Part shown: piece after piece, positions 1 to 11,825 of the stretch | Layout of the letters: every line of letters starts with the position of its first letter | Position numbering within the stretch: position 1 is the first letter of the stretch | From: Cardiocondyla obscurior | Lineage: Eukaryota > Arthropoda > Insecta > Hymenoptera > Formicidae | Assembly (NCBI RefSeq): GCF_019399895.1 | Contig: NC_091875.1 | Location: forward strand, 3,286,001-3,350,000 | Length of the DNA: 64,000 nucleotides | Reading direction: 5' to 3' | Notes under the pieces: generated by a model | Databases searched by the model: none | Seen by the model: the letters and a program-made list of their open reading frames with translations, nothing else | What the model was told of the DNA's origin: nothing | Made by a program: the position numbers and the translations under genes

Positions 1-3000
1 GTATTGGCATACCAGTAATTAAAAATTGTTTTATTACTAGTGGCATGTACCGTAAAAATTGTTGTATGATATTTTTTACTTTCAAAGTTTTGCAAATTTG
101 TGCAAGTTTTTGAACATTTGAAGCGATATTGTGCCATACTTTGATTCTTTTTGGATCTCTAAAATACAAAATTTAATTAGTAAATTTGACAAAAATTCTT
201 ATGTGTATTACATAAGTAAATAATAACACTTACGAGTCAGCTATTGATAATGATACGTTAATACCTTTAATTAAACCGTCAAATAATTTTTTGTATAACA
301 AGTGAAAATTCTTTCTTTTTATAGAAGGTAATCTTGTTAAAGAGTTTTCAGGTTTTTCAGAAGTACAGATTTCTTCTGGCAACCATTCCAAAATTTTTGT
401 TACTACTTCTAACGGTGACGGTTCATTATCTATCCAGTTATTTAACAAATGGATTATAGATAATTTATATTGGAAACTAGTGTGTATATCTTCAGGCCAT
501 TCCAAACAAAGAAATCCATGTGCTAATTTCGCTAAAATCAATCGATAACGAATAATAAGAAATTTGTACAATTTATAAAATTTTTTATACATACTTTCTT
601 TATATCACTTACCATGCTTACTCTTATGTTCTTGAGTGTAAGTCTCGGAATGTTTCATTAATGATTGGCACATATTGACGAGAGCAGTAGCTAATGTTAT
701 CTCAGTAGAAATATCTGACAATGATTCAAAATATTTATATGATTCTGCAACAAGTTCCTTACAAGACCGCAATAAAGCGTTTTTTTCATCGACTTGTCGA
801 GCCAAAGTTCGTAGTCCCTCTAAAAAGATATACTAATATATGAATACAATATGAATATTATTTCTCGTTCTCAGAATTAGCTAATAAAAATACCTCGTAA
901 CAATGTGTTGTATGTTACGCTCGAAAATCCTTTCCAATTAAAAATATTAGTGAGAAGATGCAATAATAGTTTCGTGCCTTTTCGAAAATTGTAATTGTCA
1001 TCTTCTCTTAATCTGATTACAATTTCATCCAATTTTGAACAGATTTTTGGTAACAAATGTATTAAATCCTTCACAAAATATTCAGAGGGTTTGCTTTCGA
1101 ATATTGCTAAAAGTTCTGTTACAATAAAACATATTTGTTTTATTGATATAACTTGGTTTTTAGATTGTGATGATTCAGATTGTAAATCTATTTTAACGTC
1201 CAAGAGATAGGCTATCTAAATAATATCACGATGTAATATTTTCCAATCATTTATGTTTTATATATATTATGTAAAATTCTTAATGTACCTTTGCATCAAA
1301 TTTTCTAAAGTATGCTGGATTTTTAGAACACAATATGGAACCTGTCTCCCAAGATTCATCTTCATTTACCACATAAGTACTTATTTTGTTTTCTTTTTTA
1401 GACTTCTTTCCCTTTTTGCTAATTTTTTTTTCACTTTTTACAAAAGATGGCAACGGAAAATAATGGAAGTAACATGGTGGTGGTTGGTACTTGGTATCAC
1501 ATAACGTTAATAACATATTAAATTCACTTTGTAAATATATTAAAGTGTCTAAACGTTTTAGTACTTGTTTTCGCATTAAAGGATCTGTTTGTGTTACAAA
1601 GCCTGAGATTATTTCTCTCAACCTGTAATATATTTCTTGTAATTTATAATCCTAACAAGATTAACAAAATACTATAAATACAGAAAGCATGCGCCATAAA
1701 AAGAACCATTTAAGAAAGTTAAATAGTTACCAATTAATACCGCATATAATAAGATCTAATGTTGACGATTCTGGTATATCAAAGTTTTGTGGCATTAACA
1801 TTCCACATCCCAAAAGAACATTTATAGCTTCCAATTCTTCATAGTTACTGAGCTTCATACAACATGTCTTAAGAAGTCGAAATAGTATCGATGCAATAGG
1901 GCCATCTTTTTTACCTCCAAAATTTAATACGCAATTTTGAGGTTCATCTTCCACCTTATTTAATCCAAATTTAGGTGCTAAATCTTCCCTGTTAAAAAAT
2001 TTTAATACGTACAAAAATTTATTTACTTAGATTTATCATTCTTTTAAATTTTACTATTATACATAAAATTATATGATTACCTGGGTTCTAAATTATCTGT
2101 CATATATGTATTAACAAAATTATCTTCTATACAAGTATTAATTTTTTCGACAAAATTAATATTGATAAACTCAGTTTGTTCAATTACTTGTGCTAGTTGA
2201 TCGTAAAATAAAGGTTGCGATTTACAGCAATTTTTAACGCTTTTCATTACTTTATCTGTAAAAAAAATTTATATTACCGATTTTAAAAATATATTTTTGG
2301 TATATTTATTTAGAAACAGTTTGTGATCTACCAATGCGTCATGTTCAATATATTAAAGAACATTAAATTTTGTCATATAAATTTCTTAATCTTTTATCTC
2401 TGTAAAATATAATTTAATATTAAGTAAAATAAATACGTACTAAATAATTTCAGAGCTTGATCACATGTTTCAGTTTTCCCTGCTAAATGTTTTATTGCCA
2501 TTACTGCTCCCATGACACCTTTACATTTCGTACTGAAATTTATTAATTCAGCGTTAACAGTATAAAACAATTAAAAAATATAATTTTATATTAATTTTAT
2601 ATTAAAAGTTATATCTTACATAGGTTTAGCAGTAGATAATTGTTTCTGTAACAATATAAATAAGTCCTCTCGTAAGGATTCTGAAGCAGAGTCATCAGTT
2701 AGACACAATCCATGTAATAAATCGCTTAAAGTTCCTACTTCTTGTAGTCTAAAGCAATCTATTTTTTCTACTAAAATTCTCAAATGATTACAGTGTGTTA
2801 CTAAACAATCTCTTTCTGTTGCATTCTCTGCCATTTTGCAAAGTACAGTCAGTGCATGTTTCATAGTTTGATCATTATTACCCATAAGAAGAATAGTATT
2901 CTTTATAATTTCACGTTGCTTGAACGGTGTTTCTTTTTGACTAAGAAATTGCAATCGAAACCATTCTATTGCGAAAATAATATATACATGTTCTTCAGAT

Positions 3001-5517
3001 TTTAACAGTCTTGTCGCTAATTGCAACATTGACGATTGTAGCTCTCGAACAACCTGAAGAAAATTGAATGTATGTAGATAGTGTTCTATTTTTATTTAAT
3101 AGTTAATTTTTTTAAATCGTGAGATTAAAAAAAAAAAAAATTAGAGTGCATAAATTTTTGGATTTGCATGATATGTACAAACCTCTTTGTAATCATCATA
3201 AAGTGTATGAAGTAAACTTATTCTGTAAAAACCACAACGTATATTTTGCTTTAATAAATTTTCTGCATTTTTGTGTCTTATTGTTCCAGAGCATATCAAA
3301 AATAAAATAATAAAATCCAATGGTTTTGGATTTTTATTAATGTCTTTTATTACTGTTAATGCTGTATCTATTACGTCTTTAGTTAATAGCATACACATTT
3401 TCAACGTTTTAACTATCTGTACTTGATTTTTATAACAGTCTTCAGCTTTATCTCCAGCAAGAGGTTGCATTTCTATTTTACGTAATACGAGTAACATTTG
3501 TTGAACAATGTCGGAAGATACATGATCATTAAGAAGAAATCTGCAATATAATTAAAATCGTTATTATAAAATACTAGCAATAAGAGCACAAATAAAACAA
3601 TAAATTTAAAATTAATTATAAATTACCTGATAACATTTGGTACAAGTTCTATTTTTATATTCGTTTTTAACAATTGTAATACTTTAATTTTATATTCTTC
3701 CAAATATTCCTTGCTAAGGTTAAAACTCGCAATACAACTCAAAATTACATTCATCAACTCACTATTTTCTTCTAATATCTTAGTTAGAATTTCAGTGATA
3801 ATCTGATGCTGAGCGTCTGACAAAATGTCGGGTAAAAATAAAATTAATTCATGCTGAAACCATTGTGGACATGTTTCTAACAACTGTTGTATATTTGTAT
3901 TTAATATATCAATATCAGTTATAGTATCCAAAAAACGAAATTGATGTAATAATTGTACAGCCCAAGGTACTTCTTCTAAAGTGTCTCTGTAAGTATGAAA
4001 TACATTCGTAAAAATATTACTGTTAAGGGAGGGAGAAACACCTTAATTAGAAGGTCAAAAAAATCTTTTTTTGCTTTATTTATTTAATAAATCGATAGTT
4101 TTTTTAGAACAAAAATGTTTAAATTCTCTAAATCTTTTTAGTTTTTTGTTTTAAACAAAAATTACAATTGCAAAAGTGTAAAAAAGATCGAAGTTGTATC
4201 ATAAATTCATCATAAAAAATTCTTAAAAAATTATCTTGTTTTTGGTCTACTAATTTAGGTTTTCCCTTTAATTAATATAATATCAATTATTGTACTATCC
4301 TAATAATTTATTACTTACACTACAAGAATAGATTCATTAAGTTTCGACATGAAGATATTATATACATCTGCTTGAATTTCTGTAACTTCTAACAGAATTC
4401 TTGCAAGAGTTATTTTGCTCAAAACACCAAAATTATGATCACTAGATATTTCCATATCATTTAACATTCTTTCAAAATTATCGTCATTTTTTACATACTC
4501 CTCTATACAGTCAATTATATCTTTTTTTTGATACTGACTTGTATTTAATAATTTTTTCATTTTTGATTTGACAATAGATGGAGGAATATCTACAAACAAA
4601 AGTTTCAACATGTATTTTCAAATTTATTTTTAATTAGAGAATAAATAAAAAAAATGTTTAAAATAAAGAAACTTACTAAGTGTATGTGTGCTATCAGTTG
4701 ATAATATAATACCACATTTCTGTAAAAAATTAATAAACATATGGGAATTTTGCTTTCTTGAAAGATGTTTCTGATTAGCTGTCAATTTTTTTAATTCTTT
4801 ATTGTTGGCTACATGCTTCTCTGAATCTATAGATTGAACATCCTTGGGCTTATCTCTCTTTCTCTGAGTAATATGAGATTGAGTAATTATTTTCATAAGT
4901 GATTCTTGAGATACATTCCTAGAAGAGCTGTGACTGATATTAATATCTTGAGTAATATGATTTGATACATCTTTATCCAGTGTAGCTTTAGTTTGTTTCT
5001 TTCTCATAGCACTAAGCTCATTGTATGAAACATTACTATTGGAAGTTTCCTTTAATAAATTAAGACTTGTAGTTTTATGCTTTTGTGTAATTGATTTTTC
5101 CATATATGGGTTTGCAGTATCTGAAGATTTATTTTGTGTTATGGATAGAGGATTTTTTGACAAAGGTGTATTTTCTTGTGAATCTGACGTAGAAGAAATA
5201 TTTGCCAATGCTTGGCTTTGACGTTTCGATATCGTCGCGTTAGTCTTTAAAACTTTAGGGGCACTAGTCATTTCATCTGGATCTGACAGATCATTTTCAG
5301 AATCACAAAAGCTTCTTTTCCTTTGAACAGAAGAACTATTTTCTCTGGAATAAATGTTTAAGGATTTTAATGTTGACGGTTTCATATTTGATAATTTTTC
5401 TTCGCTCTGTTTCTGCGTTGTTTGTTTATAATCAATAGAATTAGTTCTCTCTAATGACTGATTAACTAATTGTACATCTTTGTGCAAACGACTTTTAATC
5501 AGTTTTCTTTTATCCAT
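1..5517 (-). CDS. Fancd2: Fanconi anemia group D2 protein homologue (FANCD2), 13 exons, 3' end beyond the window
   Basis: Nuclear DNA-repair scaffold. In the known pathway FANCD2 pairs with FANCI, is monoubiquitinated by the FA core ligase and clamps DNA at interstrand crosslinks. Exons read by eye (minus): 5517-4677, 4589-4319, 3986-3627, 3540-3183, 3053-2620, 2532-2441, 2255-2081, 1988-1731, 1622-1289, 1215-894, 819-613, 531-234, 158-<1. Phases agree across all junctions, giving about 1369 residues before the edge. Family landmarks by recall: FLQKCGIIL near residue 265 (human LLKISGIIL), LPDILSDAQHQ, the W-K-G-F-S motif near 960, LCLEWPED, and a last visible exon reading VWHNIASN...LRYMPLVIKQF. 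Residues 1 to about 255 are a hydrophilic Ser/Thr-rich extension with about nine SQ/TQ sites, much longer than the human N-terminus. The position matching human Lys561 looks like Arg702. The start is the first ATG of the long first exon. Head-to-head with e(r). Confidence 0.93.
4753..5517 (-). other. Disordered SQ/TQ-cluster N-terminal extension of FANCD2
   Basis: This stretch encodes about the first 255 residues of FANCD2, ahead of the first conserved helix. It is rich in Ser, Thr, Asn, Lys and Gln, with no hydrophobic core. About nine SQ or TQ dipeptides are visible (for example RQSQ, DSQEN, ITQNK, ITQKH, ITQDI, VSQES, ITQSHITQ). That density fits the usual idea of an SQ/TQ cluster domain, the preferred target of ATM/ATR kinases. 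Human FANCD2 has a far shorter N-terminus. The open frame is direct evidence; the phosphorylation role is inference. Confidence 0.7.
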
Positions 5518-6287
5518 AATGTATATATATATAGAAGAAACTCTGTTTTTCTTTCTTAATTAATATATTTTTATGCGCTAAATTTGATGTGATAAAAAGA
5601 TAATACTTATTTGATAAGTTATATTTCACTGTCCTTCTTCTTCTTTTTCTACAGAATAACTTCTATCCGTTTCACTGCGACACTATTGAAAGTATTATTT
5701 TACGCGGGACCATAGACGTAATATTATAGCAAGACTAGACAGGTTCGTCGCCTGTCGCGTCAATTAATTGGCTACTGCGCGTCACTGGATGCGTTCAGCG
5801 AACAATAGCTCAGTGAATTCTTACATCTGATTGGAATATTCTTTAAGATCTGAAAATATTCATCAATTAGATACAAAAGTTCACTGAGCTTTGTTCATCT
5901 ACGTGGGATATTTAAAACTAAACAGCATGACTCCTACACATGAAACGCACTCGCGACGAGCACGTTTCCGCGTTCCATGTGTAGGAGCCATTCTGTTTAG
6001 TTTCGAATACTGCTTTAGATGGCAGGCTGAAAGAGAGAGAGAGAAGGGGATCAGATACTTCTTTTTTTTCAACACCGAAACTACTAGAATACACAAACTA
6101 TCAAAGAATCTCAAAGGACTCGAAGTGTTATGTGTTGACGGTTGTAGCTTTGAAACGGTGTTGCTTCTTGGCATTTCGATATCGGAAGATTTCAGGCATT
6201 CGTTTTTTTCAAAGGAAACATCCTATCTTATTATTCCGATTGAGGGTTTTATGATTGATACTCGGCCAGCGGAGCATAAATAGAAAA
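5518..6287. promoter_or_regulatory. Shared head-to-head promoter region of FANCD2 and e(r)
   Basis: About 770 bp separates the FANCD2 ATG (5517, minus) from the e(r) ATG (6288, plus). The spacing suggests a bidirectional promoter and both 5' UTRs. No convincing TATA box is seen for either gene. The stretch carries a 34-nt inverted repeat (5915-6003). Open frames on both strands at 5891-6283 overlap that repeat and are not credited as genes. Confidence 0.55.
5915..6003. repeat. Short foldback: 34-nt arms, 21-nt loop
   Basis: The left arm at 5915-5948 begins AAACTAAACAG and includes CTCCTACACATG. The right arm at 5970-6003 is its reverse complement apart from three mismatches (31 of 34 positions match). 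The loop is 21 nt. No clear target-site duplication flanks it. It could be a small foldback/MITE remnant or a transcribed hairpin in the e(r) 5' region. Confidence 0.85.
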
Positions 6288-7169
6288 ATGGTAAGCAAAG
6301 TTTTTTAGAATGCTCGAGACGTTTTTTGTTTCGTATGGAATTTTATATTTAGTCCACTGATCAACTGAATATTATGGCCAGTTAGACAACGTAGATAAAA
6401 GGAGGAAACAAATAGGCTTATGATAAGTTGAGAAAGTATAGCTTTTGATTTATACGAAAAACTGTAATTAATTTCTCTTGATATCTTTGTAACATTGAAC
6501 AAGTTTTTCATTTCTTTTTTTCTCATTTTATAAATATACCAATGGAAGCATAAGTTTAATTACTATTCATACATAATTTATAATAAATGGTATTTACAAA
6601 GTTTATGTTATTCAATTTAATTTTACCTGATTTTAGTCTCATACAATACTGCTAGTACAACCAGGGGTCAGACCTGAAACAAGAACATATTCAGATTATG
6701 AAAGTATCAATGAATGTATGGAAGGTAATGCTACATTACAATAATATTTTATATTACAAATTCAAGTTAGAAACTAATAAGAAAAATGTTTTTAAATTAT
6801 AAAATGAAAATTATACACATAATTTTTGATAAGAATATTAGTTGCCAGTAATGAATATTATAAAATCAATTTACTCTATATTTTAAGAAATAAAAAAAAA
6901 ATAGAGATAATGTATTACAAGAAATTGCAATTTTTTGTTTATTATTAGGTGTTTGTAAAATTTATGAAGAACATTTGAAGAGACGAAATCCAAACACTCC
7001 AACTATTACTTATGACATTAGTCAGCTTTTCGATTTCGTCGATCAATTAACAGATTTATCATGCCTTGTGTATCAAAAATCAACAAACACTTATGCTCCT
7101 TACAATAAGGATTGGATTAAAGAAAAAATATATGTGCTATTGCGAAGGGCTGCAGGACATGGAGAATAA
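6288..7169 (+). CDS. e(r): Enhancer of rudimentary homologue (ERH), 103 aa, 3 exons
   Basis: Tiny, very conserved nuclear cofactor that works as a homodimer. It is known to affect pyrimidine synthesis and Notch signalling in flies and, elsewhere, mRNA elimination and primary-miRNA processing through partner proteins. Coding exons: 6288-6290 (only the ATG), 6637-6724, 6949-7169. The protein starts MSHTILLVQPGVRPETRTY and ends WIKEKIYVLLRRAAGHGE. YDISQLFDF and DLSCLVY are intact. Thr18 and Ser24, the reported CK2 sites, are present. Length is one residue less than human (104). The ATG is split off by an intron with donor ATG|GTAAGC, so gene finders will readily miss the true start. A polyadenylation signal AATAAA lies at 7254-7259. 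Confidence 0.97.
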
Positions 7170-7781
7170 TTAATATATAAGTTACATCTATGTATACATG
7201 TGTGTTTTCATATGATAAAATAACTTTAAACTTTTCAATATATTATTTGTTGTAATAAATATATTATTTACGGTAACGTATATTTTGACATAATAACTTA
7301 GTTTGTAAACCTACCCCATTAAACGAAAATAAATTTGATTATCAAATGAGTGTATTTATGTATGTGCACAGAGTAATTAATAATAAGATTAACTTTATTA
7401 AAATACATAATATATTATTACGATAAATATATTTTCAAAAATTCACGGTTTTATAAGTTTTCAAACGTGTATATATATCATATATTATTATTATAATACA
7501 TTTCTTTATACAATATACAATTTATATAATTAATCACATTAGGGTTTCTACAAGTAAACTTTTCAAGGTACACATTAGTGTGAAGTAATACTTTCAAATG
7601 TAGAATTGTGAACGTATTAAACGCAAAATATTATAAAATTTATATTTAAAACATTTTGTTATCTCACCACTTTCGTTTATAATAAAGTATAACCAAATTA
7701 ATTTTTGCATTACGATTAATATGTAAGAAGTAAATACTTATTCAAATGTTTGTAAATTTTATACTTTTATGAATTTGTATA
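7170..7781. other. Convergent 3' regions of e(r) and FHIP
   Basis: AT-rich stretch between the stop codons of e(r) (7169) and FHIP (7782). AATAAA at 7254-7259 is the likely e(r) polyadenylation signal. TTTATT near 7393 would be AATAAA on the minus strand and could serve FHIP. The tail-to-tail layout may produce overlapping 3' UTRs. No further gene is visible. Confidence 0.6.
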
Positions 7782-10700
7782 TTAAAATTTGAATCTATTA
7801 CCATCTGTAAGGGACATAATTGCATGCTCCTGAGTGATTGCAGCTAATTCTTTAACCCATTCATCTAATATAACAGCACATAGTACGACATTTTGTACTG
7901 GGCTCACATCATTTGGCGATTCCCATGAAGTTTTTCTATACCTATTGAGTTTAAGTTTAATCAATATCATATACACATATATTACATACTGATTTTTATA
8001 TCTTTGTATCAAAAGAAAATTTGTATATAATAAAACAAAGCAACAAGGAATAAAAAATCTAAAATAGTTTACCTAGATCCAGATCCAACTATTTGTAGCT
8101 GATCTTCTGATATACTGGACGGCTGGGTAATAGAATTTGATTGACCCAAACTTGTACTACCAGTTCGTCTGAGTAATTGTGTTATTGACAACGTCAAACT
8201 TTTTCTTTTTGGTTCCCCTGTAAATATCGTTGATATAGTAATTTGGTTTTATATCTATGTCACATATATGAAAAAATATTTTATATTAATACATACATCT
8301 TTTGAACACTTGCAGCATGTAAAATTTGAAAATATGATTAATGAAAATGAAAGAGTTTATTAATATATTTACCAATTTATCGACTACGCGTAAACTTTAC
8401 GTTTTTTTTTCTTTTTTTTTTTTTAAGAAATAAATAATACCTCTTGAGAACGGTTCATTAGCCAAAGAATGCCTTTTAACAGATGAAGATTGGGCAGCAG
8501 CTTCTATGACATTTTTCCTCGCATTTATTAATTTATTTTCCCGATTAATCAAAAATGATCTTGCTTGTTCAACTAATAAATCTACGTTGTTATGTTTCGA
8601 AAGAAATTGATCTATTTTATGCTTTAATGAAGCAAGTACCTGCAATACAAATTAAAAAAAAAATTATTTTGTTTTATAAATCGCCAATATATATTTAATA
8701 TAATATATAATATAATGCATATATACCTGAAATAAAGATCTAATGCTGGGTTGAAATACAAGAGAATGGTTTAGCAAAAATGATTGCAATAAAGGTTGTG
8801 GATATATCGCCAATCTGCTAATGAGGCCCGTAAGATGCAAATTGACGTACAAGTTATTGCTTGTCATACATTCGAGTTTCCGTAAAATTACATCTAAAAA
8901 TATGCCGACATTTGGCTCTCCGTTAAACACGTCTTGTCGGTATAAAGAGTCCTTATTTGATTTTTTCAATGGTGTTTCCACAATTATTGAGATATTTGAT
9001 TTCTTAATATTATGCATAGCGATATCATCAGTCTCTTTCTTAATTAAAATGTGCGCTTCTTCATGCTCACTCATACGACCTTCGCTGATCTCGTTATCAG
9101 GTGTAGATTCTGGCGATCCTTTGAATGCGATGCTTTCATAGCCGCTACTCTCACCCGCTGACATAAACGAATTCATAGCTGTAGTCGAATCGTTTATGTT
9201 ATCGGGTTCCTTCTTATCTAAACAAGTCTTCTCTGGATAGTCTGTGATTTCGATATTTTCGTTTAACAGTTCCGCAATATCGGCATCTAATTGCTTCTGC
9301 TCATCGTCAGATAATGCGAGGTCTAAATTAAAATCACCTTCAATATTAGGCTTATTGCTGTTTAAATCTTTACCCTCTAATAAAGATTGAATATTAAGTA
9401 ATACGTTATCTAATGATGCATCTTCATCATTTTTACATGATCTTATTGAATTTTTAATCATTTGTAAGGTTTTAATTTCCTCTGCTTTTTTTCGCGATTG
9501 TTCAGACATAACATTAGCATCCATCGATGTAGTTACACTACTAGTATCGTTATTTTGAGGTAAATTACCATCATATTGGCAAGACCAATTGGAACAAGCA
9601 ATACGGCAAGCTTTGATTTTTTGTCTGGCATCACAGAGATATGCATGATAATTTCCATATAAACTATCTGATAATTTAGTACCATAATTTATGGATGCTG
9701 GTAACGATGTCATAGAATCACTTGTGGTATACGTGTGTCTATCAAATATAGATGGTGCGACGCTAGGTAAAGAATTCGGTTGTGACTCCAACGATGTAAG
9801 TATGCAGCAACGCGGAGTCAAAGATAAAAATTTTTCTGCTGCACGTCCAAAAGGATCTATATCTCTTAGTCGGCTACGTTGAGAAAGCATTACATGTGAG
9901 CATGGATTTAACGCACCCAAGCATAATTCCAACATAACATCTTCGCAATTTAAATTAACCAAGGTTTCAAATAATGCCAGAGTAACTATGCACAACTAAA
10001 CGAAAAAAAAGAACACATTAGAAACAAAATTATATTAATAAAATACTCTACGAAATAAATTGTAAGAAGGAACGGTTTTTTTATTCACCTTTGATCGAGA
10101 AGAAATCCTTTGTATTAAATTATCCAATATTTTGCAGTCATCGTAATTATCTTCTAATAAAAATCTAACAAGTGATCGTAGTAAGCCGGGATCGGTTACA
10201 GATCGAAGAAACAAATCAAAATAAGCTGTTGCTGTGACCAATTCTTCCATGGTCGTCTAAAATTATTTTTCAAAAAATTAAAATAAGTATATTTTATAAA
10301 ATATCGGTAAAGCGAAATTATTAAGTGTATTTTAATTTTTTTTTATCGAGCCGAGTACTCACTTGTAACAATGCTGGACCCATAACGGGAATCAGAAAAC
10401 CCTGATACAAAAATTCAAGTAACTGTTTCTGTACCATTGGATGTGCCACCTGTGCAACTGCATTGCAAAATTCAAGGGAATTCATGAGTTGCGTGAGTGC
10501 GGGTAAGTCATTCACATCATCCGGTGTTAATTGATGCCAGTCATCCGTTTCAATGTCAAGTTTCCTTGGAAGTAAAGAATAAAGGCCACTTAATCCTGTA
10601 GCTAATACCTGGATAAATACAGACGATTTTACAAATTTTTATTTTATACAAATTTTGTGTATATCTTTGCAAACATGTCTCATTTAAAAACATATTAATT

Positions 10701-11825
10701 GTATTACTTACAGGGCATATATTAGAATGATCAGCAATGTACAATCCAACTTCATCATTTTTTTTCGACAGTGACATGCATAATAACATAGCGTCTCGCG
10801 CTTGTTGACCAACACCTCCTTCCCGATGTACGTGGGGAATTAATAGATTAAATATAATAAATCTGAAATTGTTAATTATATTTATAAGAACTATACACTT
10901 CGGTAGAACGTTATTTACGACAAACAGGTATTACTTGTTTTTTGTAGTTGCAGTTGGATGGAAGAACAAATCGAGTAATGCCATATTTTGCATCAGAGCA
11001 ACACATAGCTGATTCAACAATACAACTAGTTTTTTCTCTACTTCTAATGGCATAACGTCAATTGCACATTCTTCTAACAATCGTAGAAGTGGCCTTGTAA
11101 CTGGCTCGTGTGCAAGAAGAGCACCACTGTGCGAAACTAATAACTCATATAACTTTATTTGTTCCAATCTTACAGCATTATTAAATCTGTAAAATAATTT
11201 GAGTAAAATAATCATATATGCATACGTATAAAATAATTATATAATAACTACATAGAACTACATGTATATAATTTACTTTTAAAAAATTAAATATAAAAGA
11301 GCATTAAATATAAAATACGAATAAATAAATAAAAAATATATGCAGTACAAAGAATATACTATAAAAATAAAAAACACACCTTCCTGTATGTATACTCCAA
11401 TCGTACAATTTAACAAGCAAATTCTCACTTAATAAATACTCTAAGCATGGAGAATGCGTTGCAGTGCTATTCTGCTGATAATGATTATGTAAATTTGAAT
11501 CCTGCAGTTCTAACATCAGAAATGTCACCATCTGGTCAACATTATTAACAACCCCAAGTACATCATCTTGACTAGGTATCCCTTTAGGAGGCTAAAAAAA
11601 ATATACAAATAATAAATAATAAAAAACCTACAAGGCTCGAAAGAAAGCAAAAGCTCCAAGCGTGATTGCTCTTACTAAGGACAGCTGAATGATTTCAAAA
11701 ATCTGCTGCGAATGTTTGCGAAAGCTGTCGTAGCATGCGGACGGATCGACATCCTTTGGCGGCGAGTCTCGGGATCGCTGCTTGATGAAATTCTTCAGCA
11801 CATGGCCGTTCGGTATCCAACTCAT
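7782..11825 (-). CDS. FHIP: FTS and Hook-interacting protein homologue (FHIP / FAM160A family), 981 aa, 10 exons
   Basis: Subunit of the FTS-Hook-FHIP complex, which in animals connects dynein via Hook proteins to endosomes. Exons (minus): 11825-11676, 11591-11380, 11186-10935, 10862-10712, 10608-10363, 10256-10089, 9995-8727, 8639-8441, 8217-8073, 7935-7782. The exon sum is 2946 nt, an exact frame of 981 codons plus stop, close to human FHIP1B. The N-terminus MSWIPNGHVLKNF, the helical block ending MGPALLQ and the C-terminal ILDEWVKELAAITQEHA match the FAM160/RAI16-like family by recall. The large seventh exon holds an acidic, Ser-rich, probably disordered insert (roughly residues 450-750), then helices resume. 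Divergent from lgd, another endosomal gene, about 1 kb away. Confidence 0.92.

Noticed and set aside
5891..6283. 130-codon plus frame and overlapping 91-codon minus frame upstream of e(r)
   Set aside because: They read through the 34-nt inverted repeat, mirror each other, show no motif, and the plus frame ends just before the e(r) ATG; best treated as 5' UTR or promoter.
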